Position numbers and translations under genes: made by a program. Below, in pieces: positions 7,651-16,774 of a stretch of DNA of 64,000 nt; position 1 is the first letter of the stretch; the number at the start of each line of letters is the position of its first letter. This DNA is from Pseudomonadota bacterium (GTDB lineage: Bacteria; Desulfobacterota; Desulfovibrionia; Desulfovibrionales; Desulfovibrionaceae). Below the pieces are notes generated by a model. The model saw only the letters and a list, made by a program, of their open reading frames with translations, was not told the origin of the DNA and searched no databases. The stretch spans positions 1-64,000 of the forward strand of contig JAEZYD010000025.1 in NCBI GenBank assembly GCA_023419375.1. Reading direction: 5' to 3'.

Positions 7651-8859
7651 ATGGATTTCGCCAAGATCACTGAACTCAGCAAAAAGTACGAACCCCAGAT
7701 GACGCGCTTTCTGCGCGACATGATCGCCATTCCTTCCGAAAGCTGCCAGGAAGAAGCCGTCGTCAAGCGCATCAAGCAGGAAATGGAAGCCGTGGGCTTT
7801 GACCGCGTGGAAATAGACAAGATGGGCAACGTCATCGGCTACATGGGCAACGGCCCTCGCCTTGTGGCGTTTGACGCGCACATTGACACCGTGGGCATTG
7901 GCGAGCGCGCTAACTGGACCTTCGATCCTTACCAGGGATACGAAGACACCGAAACCATCGGCGGCCGGGGCGCTTCCGACCAGGAAGGCGGCATGGCATC
8001 CATGGTCTACGGCGCGCGGATCATGAAAGAACTGGGCATTATCCCCGCCGACGTTACCGTAGCCATGGTCGGTACCGTACAGGAAGAAGACTGCGATGGC
8101 CTGTGCTGGCAGTACCTTATCAAGGAACACGGCCTCAAGCCCGAATTTGTGGTTTCCACCGAACCCACCGACGGCGGCATTTACCGCGGTCAACGCGGAC
8201 GCATGGAAATCCGCGTGGATGTGCGCGGGGTTTCCTGCCACGGATCCGCCCCCGAACGTGGCGACAACGCCATCTTCCGCATGGGGCATATTCTCACCGA
8301 ACTGGAAGAGTTGCACAAAAAGCTGCAGGACGACCCCTTCCTTGGCAAGGGTTCGCTGACTGTTTCGCAGATTTTCTACTCCTCCCCTTCGCGTTGCGCC
8401 GTGGCCGACGGCTGCTCCATTTCCATCGACCGACGCCTGACCATGGGCGAAGACAAGGATCTGGCCCTCGGCCAGATACGCGACCTGCCTTCCGTGCGCG
8501 CCGCTGGCGACCTTGTGAAGGTGTCCATGTACACCTACGAGGCTCCCTCCTGGACCGGCCTTGTGTACCCCACAGACTGCTACTTCCCCACCTGGGTGCT
8601 GCCCCAGGAGCACGTTGTCTGCAAATCAGCTGAGGAAGCGTACCGCAACCTCTTCGGCAAGGAAGGCCGCACAGACAAGTGGACCTTTTCCACCAACGGC
8701 GTGTCCATCATGGGTATGTTCGGCATCCCCGTAGTGGGCTTTGGCCCCGGCAAGGAAAAGGAAGCCCACGCCCCCAACGAAAAGACCTGGAAGGAAGACC
8801 TCGTGCGTTGCGCAGCCCTCTACGCCGCCCTTCCGGCCACCTACGTACAAAAAGGATAA
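7651..8859 (+). CDS. ygeY: YgeY-type M20 metallohydrolase
   Basis: A 402-aa M20/ArgE-type zinc hydrolase, thought in purine clusters to cleave a ureido or carbamoyl amide on the way to diaminopropionate. The metal-site motifs are in order: DAHIDTVG (His and Asp), GRGASDQEGG (bridging Asp), VQEEDCDG (catalytic Glu and metal Glu) and STEPTDGG. The dimerisation insert starts near residue 190. ATG 7651 follows AAGGAG at ideal distance. It lies 67 bp after ygeX, with a small hairpin in between. The exact substrate cannot be read from sequence. Confidence 0.85.
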   Translation: MDFAKITELSKKYEPQMTRFLRDMIAIPSESCQEEAVVKRIKQEMEAVGFDRVEIDKMGNVIGYMGNGPRLVAFDAHIDTVGIGERANWTFDPYQGYEDTETIGGRGASDQEGGMASMVYGARIMKELGIIPADVTVAMVGTVQEEDCDGLCWQYLIKEHGLKPEFVVSTEPTDGGIYRGQRGRMEIRVDVRGVSCHGSAPERGDNAIFRMGHILTELEELHKKLQDDPFLGKGSLTVSQIFYSSPSRCAVADGCSISIDRRLTMGEDKDLALGQIRDLPSVRAAGDLVKVSMYTYEAPSWTGLVYPTDCYFPTWVLPQEHVVCKSAEEAYRNLFGKEGRTDKWTFSTNGVSIMGMFGIPVVGFGPGKEKEAHAPNEKTWKEDLVRCAALYAALPATYVQKG

Positions 8860-8863
8860 CCCC

Positions 8864-9826
8864 ATGAGCGCCACGCAACGGGATCTTGTCGTCATCGCCA
8901 TAGGTGGCAACTCGCTTATCAGCGCGCGCGATAAAAAAAGCGTCACGGATCAGTATGATGCCATCTGCGCCACAGTGGCCCATATTGCAGACGTTATCGA
9001 ATCGGGCCGCAGGGTGGTGATCACCCACGGCAACGGCCCGCAGGTGGGGTTCATTTTGCTGCGGTCTGAAATAGCACGCAAAAGCAACGGATTACATTCC
9101 GTACCGCTGGTTTCGTGCGTTGCCGACACGCAGGGAGCCATTGGCTGGCAAATCCAGCAGGCCCTCACCAACGAGCTTGCGGCCCGCAAGCATCAGGGGC
9201 GCGTTGTCAGCCTTGTTACCCAAGTGCGGGTAAACGCCGATGACCCCGGCTTCACCAATCCCGATAAATTCGTTGGGGAATTCTACGATGCGGAAGATCT
9301 GCCAGCCCTGCGCGAGCAGAATCCCCAGTGGGAACTCAAAGAAGACCCTGGCCGGGGCTGGCGGCGTGTGGTTCCCAGCCCTGCGCCAGTGGAAATTATG
9401 GAACTGGACGCCATCCGTGCCCTGCTCGACGGCGGCTTCCATCTGGTGACTGTGGGCGGCGGCGGCATCCCGGTGGTGTGCCAGGCCAACGGCGCGCTGC
9501 GCGGTGTTGACGCCGTCATAGACAAAGATCTGGCCTCGCGCCTGCTTGCCAATGCTCTGGGGGCTGGCACGCTGATCATTTCCACAGGTGTGGAAAAAGT
9601 CTGCGTCAATTTTGGCAAGCCAGATCAAAAAGCCCTTGGGCAGACAACAGCCGCCGAAATGCAGGCCTATTACGATCAGGGACAGTTCCCGGCCGGCAGC
9701 ATGGGGCCAAAGATCAAGGCGGCTCTGGATTTCCTGGCCGCTGGCGGGGAAAGGGTGATCATTACCAGCCCAGAACACCTCAAGGCCGCCATCAACAATC
9801 AGGGCGGCACCCATATTGTGCCTTAA
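8864..9826 (+). CDS. yqeA: Carbamate kinase (YqeA/ArcC-like)
   Basis: A 320-aa amino-acid-kinase-fold enzyme that makes ATP from carbamoyl phosphate and ADP, the energy-yielding step of the pathway. Visible family motifs are the N-terminal VIAIGGNSLI, the HGNGPQVG nucleotide/phosphate loop, VTVGGGGIPV and VIDKDLAS. The ATG is 5 bp after the ygeY stop, indicating coupled translation. It pairs with ygeW downstream, which would supply carbamoyl phosphate. An arcC name would also fit; context favours yqeA. Confidence 0.88.
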   Translation: MSATQRDLVVIAIGGNSLISARDKKSVTDQYDAICATVAHIADVIESGRRVVITHGNGPQVGFILLRSEIARKSNGLHSVPLVSCVADTQGAIGWQIQQALTNELAARKHQGRVVSLVTQVRVNADDPGFTNPDKFVGEFYDAEDLPALREQNPQWELKEDPGRGWRRVVPSPAPVEIMELDAIRALLDGGFHLVTVGGGGIPVVCQANGALRGVDAVIDKDLASRLLANALGAGTLIISTGVEKVCVNFGKPDQKALGQTTAAEMQAYYDQGQFPAGSMGPKIKAALDFLAAGGERVIITSPEHLKAAINNQGGTHIVP

Positions 9827-9895
9827 CGCCGCCCGGTAACACGGCCGCAGACCAAACAAACACAGATACCACTTACCGATTTGCAGGAGAATCCC

Positions 9896-11092
9896 ATGGA
9901 CCGTACCGGTATTCGCGAACACATCAAGTGCCTTTCCAAATTGAACTTCAAAAACATGTACATGAAGGACTTTCTGGAAACATGGCACAAGAGCGACGAC
10001 GAAATTGCCGCCACATTCGCAGTTGCCGACATTCTGCGTGGCCTGCGCACCAACAATGTTTCCACGCGCATTTTTGATTCCGGGCTGGGCATCTCCCTGT
10101 TCCGCGACAATTCCACCCGTACCCGCTTTTCTTTTGCCTCGGCCTGCAACCTGCTGGGCCTGACCGTGCAGGATCTGGATGAAGGCAAATCGCAGATCGC
10201 CCACGGCGAAACCGTGCGCGAAACCGCCAACATGGTGTCCTTCATGGCAGAAACCGTGGGCATTCGCGACGACATGTTCATCGGCAAGGGCAATACCTAC
10301 ATGCGTGAAGTGGCCGGAGCCCTGCAGGACGGCTTTAATGAGGGAGTGCTGGAACAGCGCCCCACCATCGTTGATCTGCAGTGCGATATCGACCATCCCA
10401 CCCAGTGCATGGCCGACATGCTGCACATTATCAACCACTTTGGCGGCGTGGAAAAGCTCAAAGGCAAAAAGGTCGCCATGACCTGGGCTTATTCCCCCTC
10501 CTACGGCAAGCCCCTTTCTGTCCCTCAGGGCGTTATCGGCCTCATGACCCGCTTTGGCATGGATGTGACGCTGGCGCACCCCGAAGGTTATGAAGTCATG
10601 CCCGAAGTGGAAGCCATTGCCGCAGAAAACGCCAAGGCTTCCGGTTGCACATACAGCCGCACCAACTCCATGGAAGAAGCCTTTGCCGGAGCCGACATTG
10701 TCTACCCCAAAAGCTGGGCTCCCTTTGCCGCCATGGAAAAACGCTCGGCCCTCTACGAGCAGAACGACCAAGACGGCATCAAAAAGCTTGAAAAAGAACT
10801 GCTGACCCAGAACGCCAACTACAAGAACTGGGAATGCACAGAAAAACTCATGGCGACCACCAACAAGGGCAACGCCCTGTACCTGCACTGCCTGCCCGCC
10901 GACATCACCGGCGTTTCGTGCAAGGAAGGCGAAGTGGAAGCCAGCGTGTTCGACCGTTACCGTGCGCCCCTTTACCTTGAGGCCAGCTACAAGCCCTACA
11001 TCATTGCCGCAATGATCCTGTTGGCGCGCAAGGCTGACCCCTCTGACACCCTCATGCGTCTGCTGGAATCGGGCAGCCCCCGCATCCGCTAG
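9896..11092 (+). CDS. ygeW: YgeW-type carbamoyltransferase
   Basis: A 398-aa member of the aspartate/ornithine carbamoyltransferase family. The carbamoyl-phosphate loop is FRDNSTRTRFSF near residue 70, the HPTQ motif appears as DHPTQCMAD, and the carbamoyl-binding HCLPAD is present. The second-substrate loop differs from OTCase and ATCase, as in YgeW. It probably runs in the phosphorolytic direction on a ureido intermediate, giving carbamoyl phosphate for the adjacent kinase. ATG 9896 follows AGGAG; an in-frame ATG at 9881 is less well placed. Confidence 0.88.
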   Translation: MDRTGIREHIKCLSKLNFKNMYMKDFLETWHKSDDEIAATFAVADILRGLRTNNVSTRIFDSGLGISLFRDNSTRTRFSFASACNLLGLTVQDLDEGKSQIAHGETVRETANMVSFMAETVGIRDDMFIGKGNTYMREVAGALQDGFNEGVLEQRPTIVDLQCDIDHPTQCMADMLHIINHFGGVEKLKGKKVAMTWAYSPSYGKPLSVPQGVIGLMTRFGMDVTLAHPEGYEVMPEVEAIAAENAKASGCTYSRTNSMEEAFAGADIVYPKSWAPFAAMEKRSALYEQNDQDGIKKLEKELLTQNANYKNWECTEKLMATTNKGNALYLHCLPADITGVSCKEGEVEASVFDRYRAPLYLEASYKPYIIAAMILLARKADPSDTLMRLLESGSPRIR

Positions 11093-11104
11093 ATACAACC
11101 CTCT

Positions 11105-11135
11105 GCCCCGGGGGGAACACCTCTCTCCCCGGGGC
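11105..11135. repeat. GC-rich hairpin between ygeW and hyuA
   Basis: GCCCCGGGGG and TCCCCGGGGC form a strong stem around a 10-nt loop, 12 bp after the ygeW stop. No T tract follows, so an mRNA-stabilising or pausing structure within the operon is more likely than full termination. Confidence 0.5.
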
Positions 11136-11182
11136 CGTAAACCATTTCGCAGCGCCAGCGCGGCAACAACAGGAGTAAGGCA

Positions 11183-12565
11183 TTGAAAACCCTTATCCGC
11201 AACGGAACAGTTGTTACCCCCACAGGTATTCGTAAGACTGACCTGCTGCTTGCCGATGGCCTTATCGCGGAAGTGAACGAAAACCTGTCGTGCGGCGACG
11301 CCAACGTCATAGACGCTTCAGGCAAGCTTATACTGCCCGGCGGCGTGGATGTGCATACCCACGTCACGCTCAATCCTGATGCCGCGACAGGCTCCGACAT
11401 TTACTTTACGGCAACGCGCGCAGCCCTGAGGGGCGGCACCACAAGCATTGTGGAGCACATGGGCTTTACGCCGCAGGGGCGTAGCGTAACCGAACAACTG
11501 TACCTCTACGAAAACCTGGCCGCCGGACAATCCTGCGCAGACTACGGATTCCACGGGCTGATCCAGGGTTCGGACAACAATTTTTTCCCTCTGCTGCGCG
11601 CCTTTGCCGAACGCGGCATGACTTCGGTCAAAGCCTACATGACCTACGCCCAGCGCTGCTGCGACGGTCAACTCTCTGCCCTGCTGAAAGCCTGCGCCGA
11701 ACAGGGAATCCTGCTGGCCGTGCATGCCGAAGACCATCATTGCATACAAAATGGCCTGGCTGCCTGCTCTTCGCCCGGTCACGGCGACCCCATCTGGCAT
11801 GCCAGAAGCCGCCCCCCGGAATGTGAAGCCGCCGCCGTGCAGCGCCTGCTGCGCATTGCCGCAGATGCAGGCGAGGCTCCCGTGTACATCGTGCATCTTT
11901 CCACCGCATCCGCCCTCTCAATCATACGCAAGGCACGTGAGGCGGGCCAACGCAACATTTTTGTGGAGACATGCACCCAATACCTCACCCTCACAGAAGA
12001 CCGTTATTCTGATCCCGTTTCCGGCGTGCGGTACATCCTGTCGCCCCCCCTGCGCAAACAGGAAGATGTGGACGCCCTTTGGGCCGGGCTGCGCGATGGC
12101 CACATCCAGACTGTGGCCACGGACCACTGCTCGTTCTCCCTGGCTGAAAAGAACCGGGGGCTGGGTGACTTTACCCGCTGCCCGGGGGGCGCTCCTGGCA
12201 TTGAAGAGCGCATTGCCCTTCTGTTCAGCGAGGGGGTCGGCAAGGGGCGGATCAGCCTTGAACGCTTTGCAGAGGTCATGTGCGCCAATCCGGCAAAACT
12301 CATGGGCCTCTATCCACGCAAAGGAGCGCTCCAACCCGGCGCGGACGCAGATATTATCATGCTTGCGCCGCAGACAGACCGTGTTTTGAGCGCCAGCAAC
12401 CTGCACGGCCCGTGGGGCTATACCCTTTACGAAAATATGCCCGTCAACTGTTCGGTAGAAATGGTTTTTCTCCGTGGAACATGCATGGTTCACAATGGAT
12501 TTTTTCTTGGTCAGCGCGGCGATGGAAGCCTGCTGCGCCGTCAACGCTTCATGGAGGCGCATTGA
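11183..12565 (+). CDS. hyuA: Dihydropyrimidinase / hydantoinase-type cyclic amidohydrolase
   Basis: A 460-aa amidohydrolase that opens cyclic ureides. Metal ligands are visible: DVHTH (His58, His60), the likely carbamylated Lys150 in TSVKAYMTYA, HAED, IVHLST and ATDH. The length matches E. coli HyuA. The start is a TTG at 11183 with AGGAG 7 nt upstream; no ATG fits better. In the purine cluster it is expected to open the ring left after the first cleavage. The precise intermediate cannot be told from sequence. Confidence 0.87.
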   Translation: MKTLIRNGTVVTPTGIRKTDLLLADGLIAEVNENLSCGDANVIDASGKLILPGGVDVHTHVTLNPDAATGSDIYFTATRAALRGGTTSIVEHMGFTPQGRSVTEQLYLYENLAAGQSCADYGFHGLIQGSDNNFFPLLRAFAERGMTSVKAYMTYAQRCCDGQLSALLKACAEQGILLAVHAEDHHCIQNGLAACSSPGHGDPIWHARSRPPECEAAAVQRLLRIAADAGEAPVYIVHLSTASALSIIRKAREAGQRNIFVETCTQYLTLTEDRYSDPVSGVRYILSPPLRKQEDVDALWAGLRDGHIQTVATDHCSFSLAEKNRGLGDFTRCPGGAPGIEERIALLFSEGVGKGRISLERFAEVMCANPAKLMGLYPRKGALQPGADADIIMLAPQTDRVLSASNLHGPWGYTLYENMPVNCSVEMVFLRGTCMVHNGFFLGQRGDGSLLRRQRFMEAH

Positions 12566-12645
12566 TCTGATTACGTTTCGGGCGGCGCATGCGGCCTGAA
12601 GTACAGCGAACAACGGGCAACGGCAGGATAATAAGGAGCCATCCC

Positions 12646-13920
12646 ATGTTATATTTACGCAACGCGGTTATGATTGATGCTGAAACTTTCGAGCTTGCCA
12701 GCGGCCACTTTGCCGTGGAGGAAGGCCCCGCAGGTTCAGTAAAGCCCATCGCAGAAATTCCTCCTGCCGCCACGCTTACTGCGGGCAACCGCGTGCTGGA
12801 CTGTAAAGGGCGCTTTGTAACCCGCGCCCTGAGCTGCGGGCACCACCACATCTACTCCTGCCTTTCGCGCGGTATGCCGCCTGCCCCACGAAGCCCGAAA
12901 GATTTTGCCGACATGCTTGCCCTCGTGTGGTGGAGGCTCGACAAATGCCTCGACCGCGACATGACTGAAGCCTCGGCTCTGGCCACAGCCATGTACCTTG
13001 CCAAAAACGGCGTGGCCTTCTGCATAGACCACCACGCCGCGCCCAATGCTGTGGAAGGCAGCCTCTCGGTCATTGCCGACGCCATGGATCGCGTCGGCGT
13101 GGGGCATCTGCTCTGTTATGAAACCTCTGACCGCGACGGGCGAGACATTGCCCTCAAGGGCCTTGAGGAACACGAGCGCTATTTTTCCGCCGGGGGCAAG
13201 GGGCATGTGGGCCTGCACGCCTCGTTCACTGTAAGCGACGAAACGCTGCAGGCCGCAGTGGACCTAGCCCGCCGCCACGGCACGGGCGTACACATTCATG
13301 TGGCCGAGGCCGCCTCAGATCAGCAGCACTGCCTGCAGACTTATGGAAAAACCGTTGTGCAGCGTCTCGCGGACTTTGGCGCGCTGGAACTGCCGCAAAC
13401 AATTTTGGGCCATTGCGTTCACATTGTCTCCGAAGACAGGGATATCCTCTCCAAGGCCCCCTGCTGGATCGCGCAGAACACCGAATCCAACCAGAACAAC
13501 AATGTGGGCCTGGCTTCATACGGCTACAGCAAACGCGTCATGCTGGGTACGGACGGCATGCATTCCGACATGATCCGCTCTGCCCAGAGCGCCTTTTTTG
13601 CGGGCGTACGGGTTGAAGGCCTGTCGCCAGCCGGGGCTTACGCGAGGCTGCGCAACATCCACAACCACACGTCCCTGCACGGCCCCTGCGGCGACGCGCC
13701 CAACAACCTCGTTATCCTTGAATACGACACGCCCACGCCCCTGCGCTCCCATAATGCGCTGGGGCATTTTTTTTACGGCCTCACGGCAGGGCATGTGCAC
13801 ACGGTTATCAGCCAGGGGCGAGTGATTGTGGAAGACGGGCGGCTTACCCGCTGCGACGAGAACGAAATACTGACTTTCGCACGCCAACAGGCGGAACGAC
13901 TCTGGAACAGGCTTGCCTAG
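12646..13920 (+). CDS. ssnA: SsnA-type amidohydrolase
   Basis: A 424-aa protein of the TrzN/AtzB/guanine deaminase branch of amidohydrolases. Zinc-site motifs are visible: SCGHHHIYS (residues 63-71), HIHVAEA, GHCVHI and LGTDGMHSD. SsnA accompanies ygfK and xdhD in anaerobic purine clusters and is thought to hydrolyse a purine-derived ring rather than act as a simple guanine deaminase. ATG 12646 follows AAGGAG. The protein is slightly shorter than E. coli SsnA (442 aa, from memory). It precedes ygfK by 24 bp. Confidence 0.85.
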   Translation: MLYLRNAVMIDAETFELASGHFAVEEGPAGSVKPIAEIPPAATLTAGNRVLDCKGRFVTRALSCGHHHIYSCLSRGMPPAPRSPKDFADMLALVWWRLDKCLDRDMTEASALATAMYLAKNGVAFCIDHHAAPNAVEGSLSVIADAMDRVGVGHLLCYETSDRDGRDIALKGLEEHERYFSAGGKGHVGLHASFTVSDETLQAAVDLARRHGTGVHIHVAEAASDQQHCLQTYGKTVVQRLADFGALELPQTILGHCVHIVSEDRDILSKAPCWIAQNTESNQNNNVGLASYGYSKRVMLGTDGMHSDMIRSAQSAFFAGVRVEGLSPAGAYARLRNIHNHTSLHGPCGDAPNNLVILEYDTPTPLRSHNALGHFFYGLTAGHVHTVISQGRVIVEDGRLTRCDENEILTFARQQAERLWNRLA

Positions 13921-13944
13921 GTCCCGCATCTCCGAGGAGGATTT

Positions 13945-16746
13945 ATGGTTTCTGATCACATGCACGGCCTTGACCCCGTCAGGCTTCTGCGCTGGATACT
14001 GGAAGACCTCAACCGGGGTTCGGCCCTGGGAATCGTCAAGGATCTTTTTTTCATACCGCAGCAGGATGACCCCTTTCGCCTGCAACGATACGGCGTAACG
14101 CTTGAAAACCCTCTGGGAGCGGCTGCTGGCCCGCACACGCAGATGGCCCAGAACATCGTGGCCGCATGGCTTTGCGGCGCGCGTTACATGGAACTTAAAA
14201 CCGTGCAGGTGCTGGATCAGATTTCAGTGACCAAGCCCTGTATCGACATGCGCGACGAAGGCTACAACTGCGAATGGTCGCAGGAGCTGACTCTTGAGCA
14301 AAGCTATGAGGAATATCTTAAAGCCTGGGTGCTGATACATGTGCTGCACGACCGGCTCGGCTTTGCCGGTGCGCCGGGTGTTATCTTCAACATGAGCGCC
14401 GGCTACAGCATGGAAGGTATTCTGAGCCCTGGCGTACAGAACTTTCTGAATCGCATGCAGAATTGCGGTGACGATGTACGCGCCATGCAAAGCCGTCTTG
14501 CCGCAGTGCATCCCCGCGCGGCGCAGCTGGATATCCCCGGCTGCATGAGCGACAGCCTGACCATCTCCTGCATGCACGGCTGCCCGCCTGAAGAAGTGGA
14601 AAAGATATCCCTCTACTTTATACAGCAGCGCAGGCTCAATACAACGCTCAAGATGAATCCCACCCTGTTGGGTGCGGAGCGCGTGCGCGGCATTCTCAAC
14701 GAAAGTCTGGGCTATGAGACCACTGTGCCAGACATAGCCTTTGAACACGACATTTCCTACGAAACAGCCCTGCGCATCGTGCGCAACTGTTGCAGCGCCG
14801 CCAGCGATCTGGGTCTTACCTTCAGCGTCAAGCTTACCAATACGCTGGAAACGCTCAATTCCGGCCAATGTCTGCCCGAAAAGGAAAACATGGTCTACAT
14901 GAGCGGCCGGGCGCTCTACCCCATCTCCATAGCCGTGGCCGAAAAGTTGCAAAAAGATTTTAACGGAGAATTGGACATTTCCTTCTGCGCAGGGGTCGAT
15001 GCCTTTAATGTGGCGGATACCCTGGCCTGTGGATTAGCCCCTGTCACCGTATGTTCAGACCTGCTCAAACCCGGAGGTTACGGCAGGCTTGCCCAGTATG
15101 TGGAAAACCTGCGGGCGGCAATGCGTACAGCAGGAGCCGCCAGTCTGGCCGATTTCCCGTCCGCCGTCGCCAAGCTGCCTGACCGGGCCGACCGCGCTGC
15201 CGCGGTTCAGCATAACCTCGCCGCTTGCGCCAGGGGGGCTGCCGAGCCCGGCTCCCGCTATGCCAAGCAGGCAGTGCGCCATGGCGATGTCAAAACATCC
15301 CGTCCTTTGCCAGCTCTGGATTGCGCCGCCGCGCCCTGCATGAGTCAGTGCCCTGCGGGACAGAACATTCCGTCCTACATGGAACGCTGCGCGGCTGGGG
15401 ATATGGACGGCGCGGCGAGCATCATCACGGCGACCAATCCCTTCCCAGCTGTGCTTGGAGCCATGTGCAATCAGGCCTGCCGTGAAAAATGCGTGCGTGG
15501 ACAGTATGACGAAGGCCTGCAAATAAGGGCTGTGAAGGGCTGCGTGGCACGGCTTGGCCATCGGGCACGCAAGCCCGCCCCGGCCAACGGGCGCTCTGTT
15601 GCGGTTATAGGCGCAGGCCCAGCCGGGCTCAGCTGCGCATACTATCTGGCCCTGGCCGGATGTAGTGTGGACGTTTATGAAGGCGCTCAGGTTGAAGGCG
15701 GCCGCACGTTAGCCCCCATTCTGGAAAAAGGGGGAAAGGCGGCGGAGCATGTCCGGCAGGATGTGGACGCCATACTGGCCCTCGGTGTGCGACTGCACCG
15801 GGGCAAGCCCATAGATGACAAGGCGCTGGCCGATCTGGCTGGTAAAACGGACGCTGTATATATTTCTTCGGGCGTGGAAGGACTTGCCCCCGCCGATGCC
15901 CGCAATATCTTCCGGTCAACCCCTTCCGGAAGCCGTGGCCCTGCCTCGACGCTTGTTGCTAGCGTTGGGGAAGGAAGCTGCACCTCCTCCACCATCCTGG
16001 CCCGTCTGGGCATATTGCCCGCCAGCAGCTCCGGGCGGGCCGGGATGAACCAGAAGCAAGCTTACCCTGAACCAACCGATCTTGCCGGGATCCGCCGCAA
16101 GCAGGCTTTTCGCCTCAATGGCGTATCCAGGGCATCCCTTTTGCCCACCGCGCCAGATGCAGAAGAAGCTGCACGGAAGGAGGCGGCCCGCTGCCTGCAT
16201 TGCGACCAGTACTGCGGCGCATGCGTGGCCTTGTGCCCCAACCGGGCCAACGTGCTGCTCAGCACCACCGCGCTTTCATGGCCCATTCAGGAAGCGTTCC
16301 ACGATGGTCAAACCACCCACATACGCACTCTGGGCTTCAGCGGCATTCAACAGCCTGCCCAGATAGTCAACATAGGCGACTTCTGCAATGAATGCGGCAA
16401 CTGCGGTGCTTTCTGTCCTTCTTCCGGCGCGCCCTACAAGGACAAAATGCGCCTGCACCTCAGCCGCGATTCTTTCGACGCGGACGCCAACGGTTTCTGG
16501 AGTCCCGACGCAACGCTGTTTTACGGCAAGCGCCACGGCAAACCATGGAGCCTGCGGCTGGAAGGGGAAACCCTCACGTATGAAGACGATTCGCTGCGGA
16601 CAGTTCTGGACCGCAGCACTCTGATAGCGTCAAAGGTAACGCTGCGCGACGGCCTGACAGCAACATCCCTGTTGCCCGCAGTAGAGGCGGCGGTCTTCTG
16701 CAGTCTTGTCTCGGCTGATCCAGCCCTGGCTTCCATTATCATTTAA
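13945..16746 (+). CDS. ygfK: YgfK-type Fe-S flavoprotein, putative purine reductase subunit
   Basis: A 933-aa multidomain redox protein. Residues 1-370 resemble a dihydroorotate/dihydropyrimidine dehydrogenase barrel. A GltD-like Fe-S segment follows (CMSQCPAGQ near 465, CNQACREKC near 510), then an FAD-binding site VIGAGPAGLSCAY near 553. Two ferredoxin clusters follow: CLHCDQYCGACVALCP near 751 and CNECGNCGAFCP near 814. The E. coli homologue, annotated as a putative selenate reductase subunit, is about 100 aa longer; the region after the FAD motif seems shortened here. It probably exchanges electrons with the XdhD-like hydroxylase. ATG 13945 follows GAGGAGG. Confidence 0.85.
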   Translation: MVSDHMHGLDPVRLLRWILEDLNRGSALGIVKDLFFIPQQDDPFRLQRYGVTLENPLGAAAGPHTQMAQNIVAAWLCGARYMELKTVQVLDQISVTKPCIDMRDEGYNCEWSQELTLEQSYEEYLKAWVLIHVLHDRLGFAGAPGVIFNMSAGYSMEGILSPGVQNFLNRMQNCGDDVRAMQSRLAAVHPRAAQLDIPGCMSDSLTISCMHGCPPEEVEKISLYFIQQRRLNTTLKMNPTLLGAERVRGILNESLGYETTVPDIAFEHDISYETALRIVRNCCSAASDLGLTFSVKLTNTLETLNSGQCLPEKENMVYMSGRALYPISIAVAEKLQKDFNGELDISFCAGVDAFNVADTLACGLAPVTVCSDLLKPGGYGRLAQYVENLRAAMRTAGAASLADFPSAVAKLPDRADRAAAVQHNLAACARGAAEPGSRYAKQAVRHGDVKTSRPLPALDCAAAPCMSQCPAGQNIPSYMERCAAGDMDGAASIITATNPFPAVLGAMCNQACREKCVRGQYDEGLQIRAVKGCVARLGHRARKPAPANGRSVAVIGAGPAGLSCAYYLALAGCSVDVYEGAQVEGGRTLAPILEKGGKAAEHVRQDVDAILALGVRLHRGKPIDDKALADLAGKTDAVYISSGVEGLAPADARNIFRSTPSGSRGPASTLVASVGEGSCTSSTILARLGILPASSSGRAGMNQKQAYPEPTDLAGIRRKQAFRLNGVSRASLLPTAPDAEEAARKEAARCLHCDQYCGACVALCPNRANVLLSTTALSWPIQEAFHDGQTTHIRTLGFSGIQQPAQIVNIGDFCNECGNCGAFCPSSGAPYKDKMRLHLSRDSFDADANGFWSPDATLFYGKRHGKPWSLRLEGETLTYEDDSLRTVLDRSTLIASKVTLRDGLTATSLLPAVEAAVFCSLVSADPALASIII

Positions 16747-16774
16747 CGCGCAAGTAATGATGCCGGAAGGAAAC

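Noticed and set aside
9092..11098. 668-codon minus-strand frame across the carbamate kinase and ygeW
   Set aside because: Spans two genes with strong family motifs on the other strand; no ribosome site or recognisable domain.
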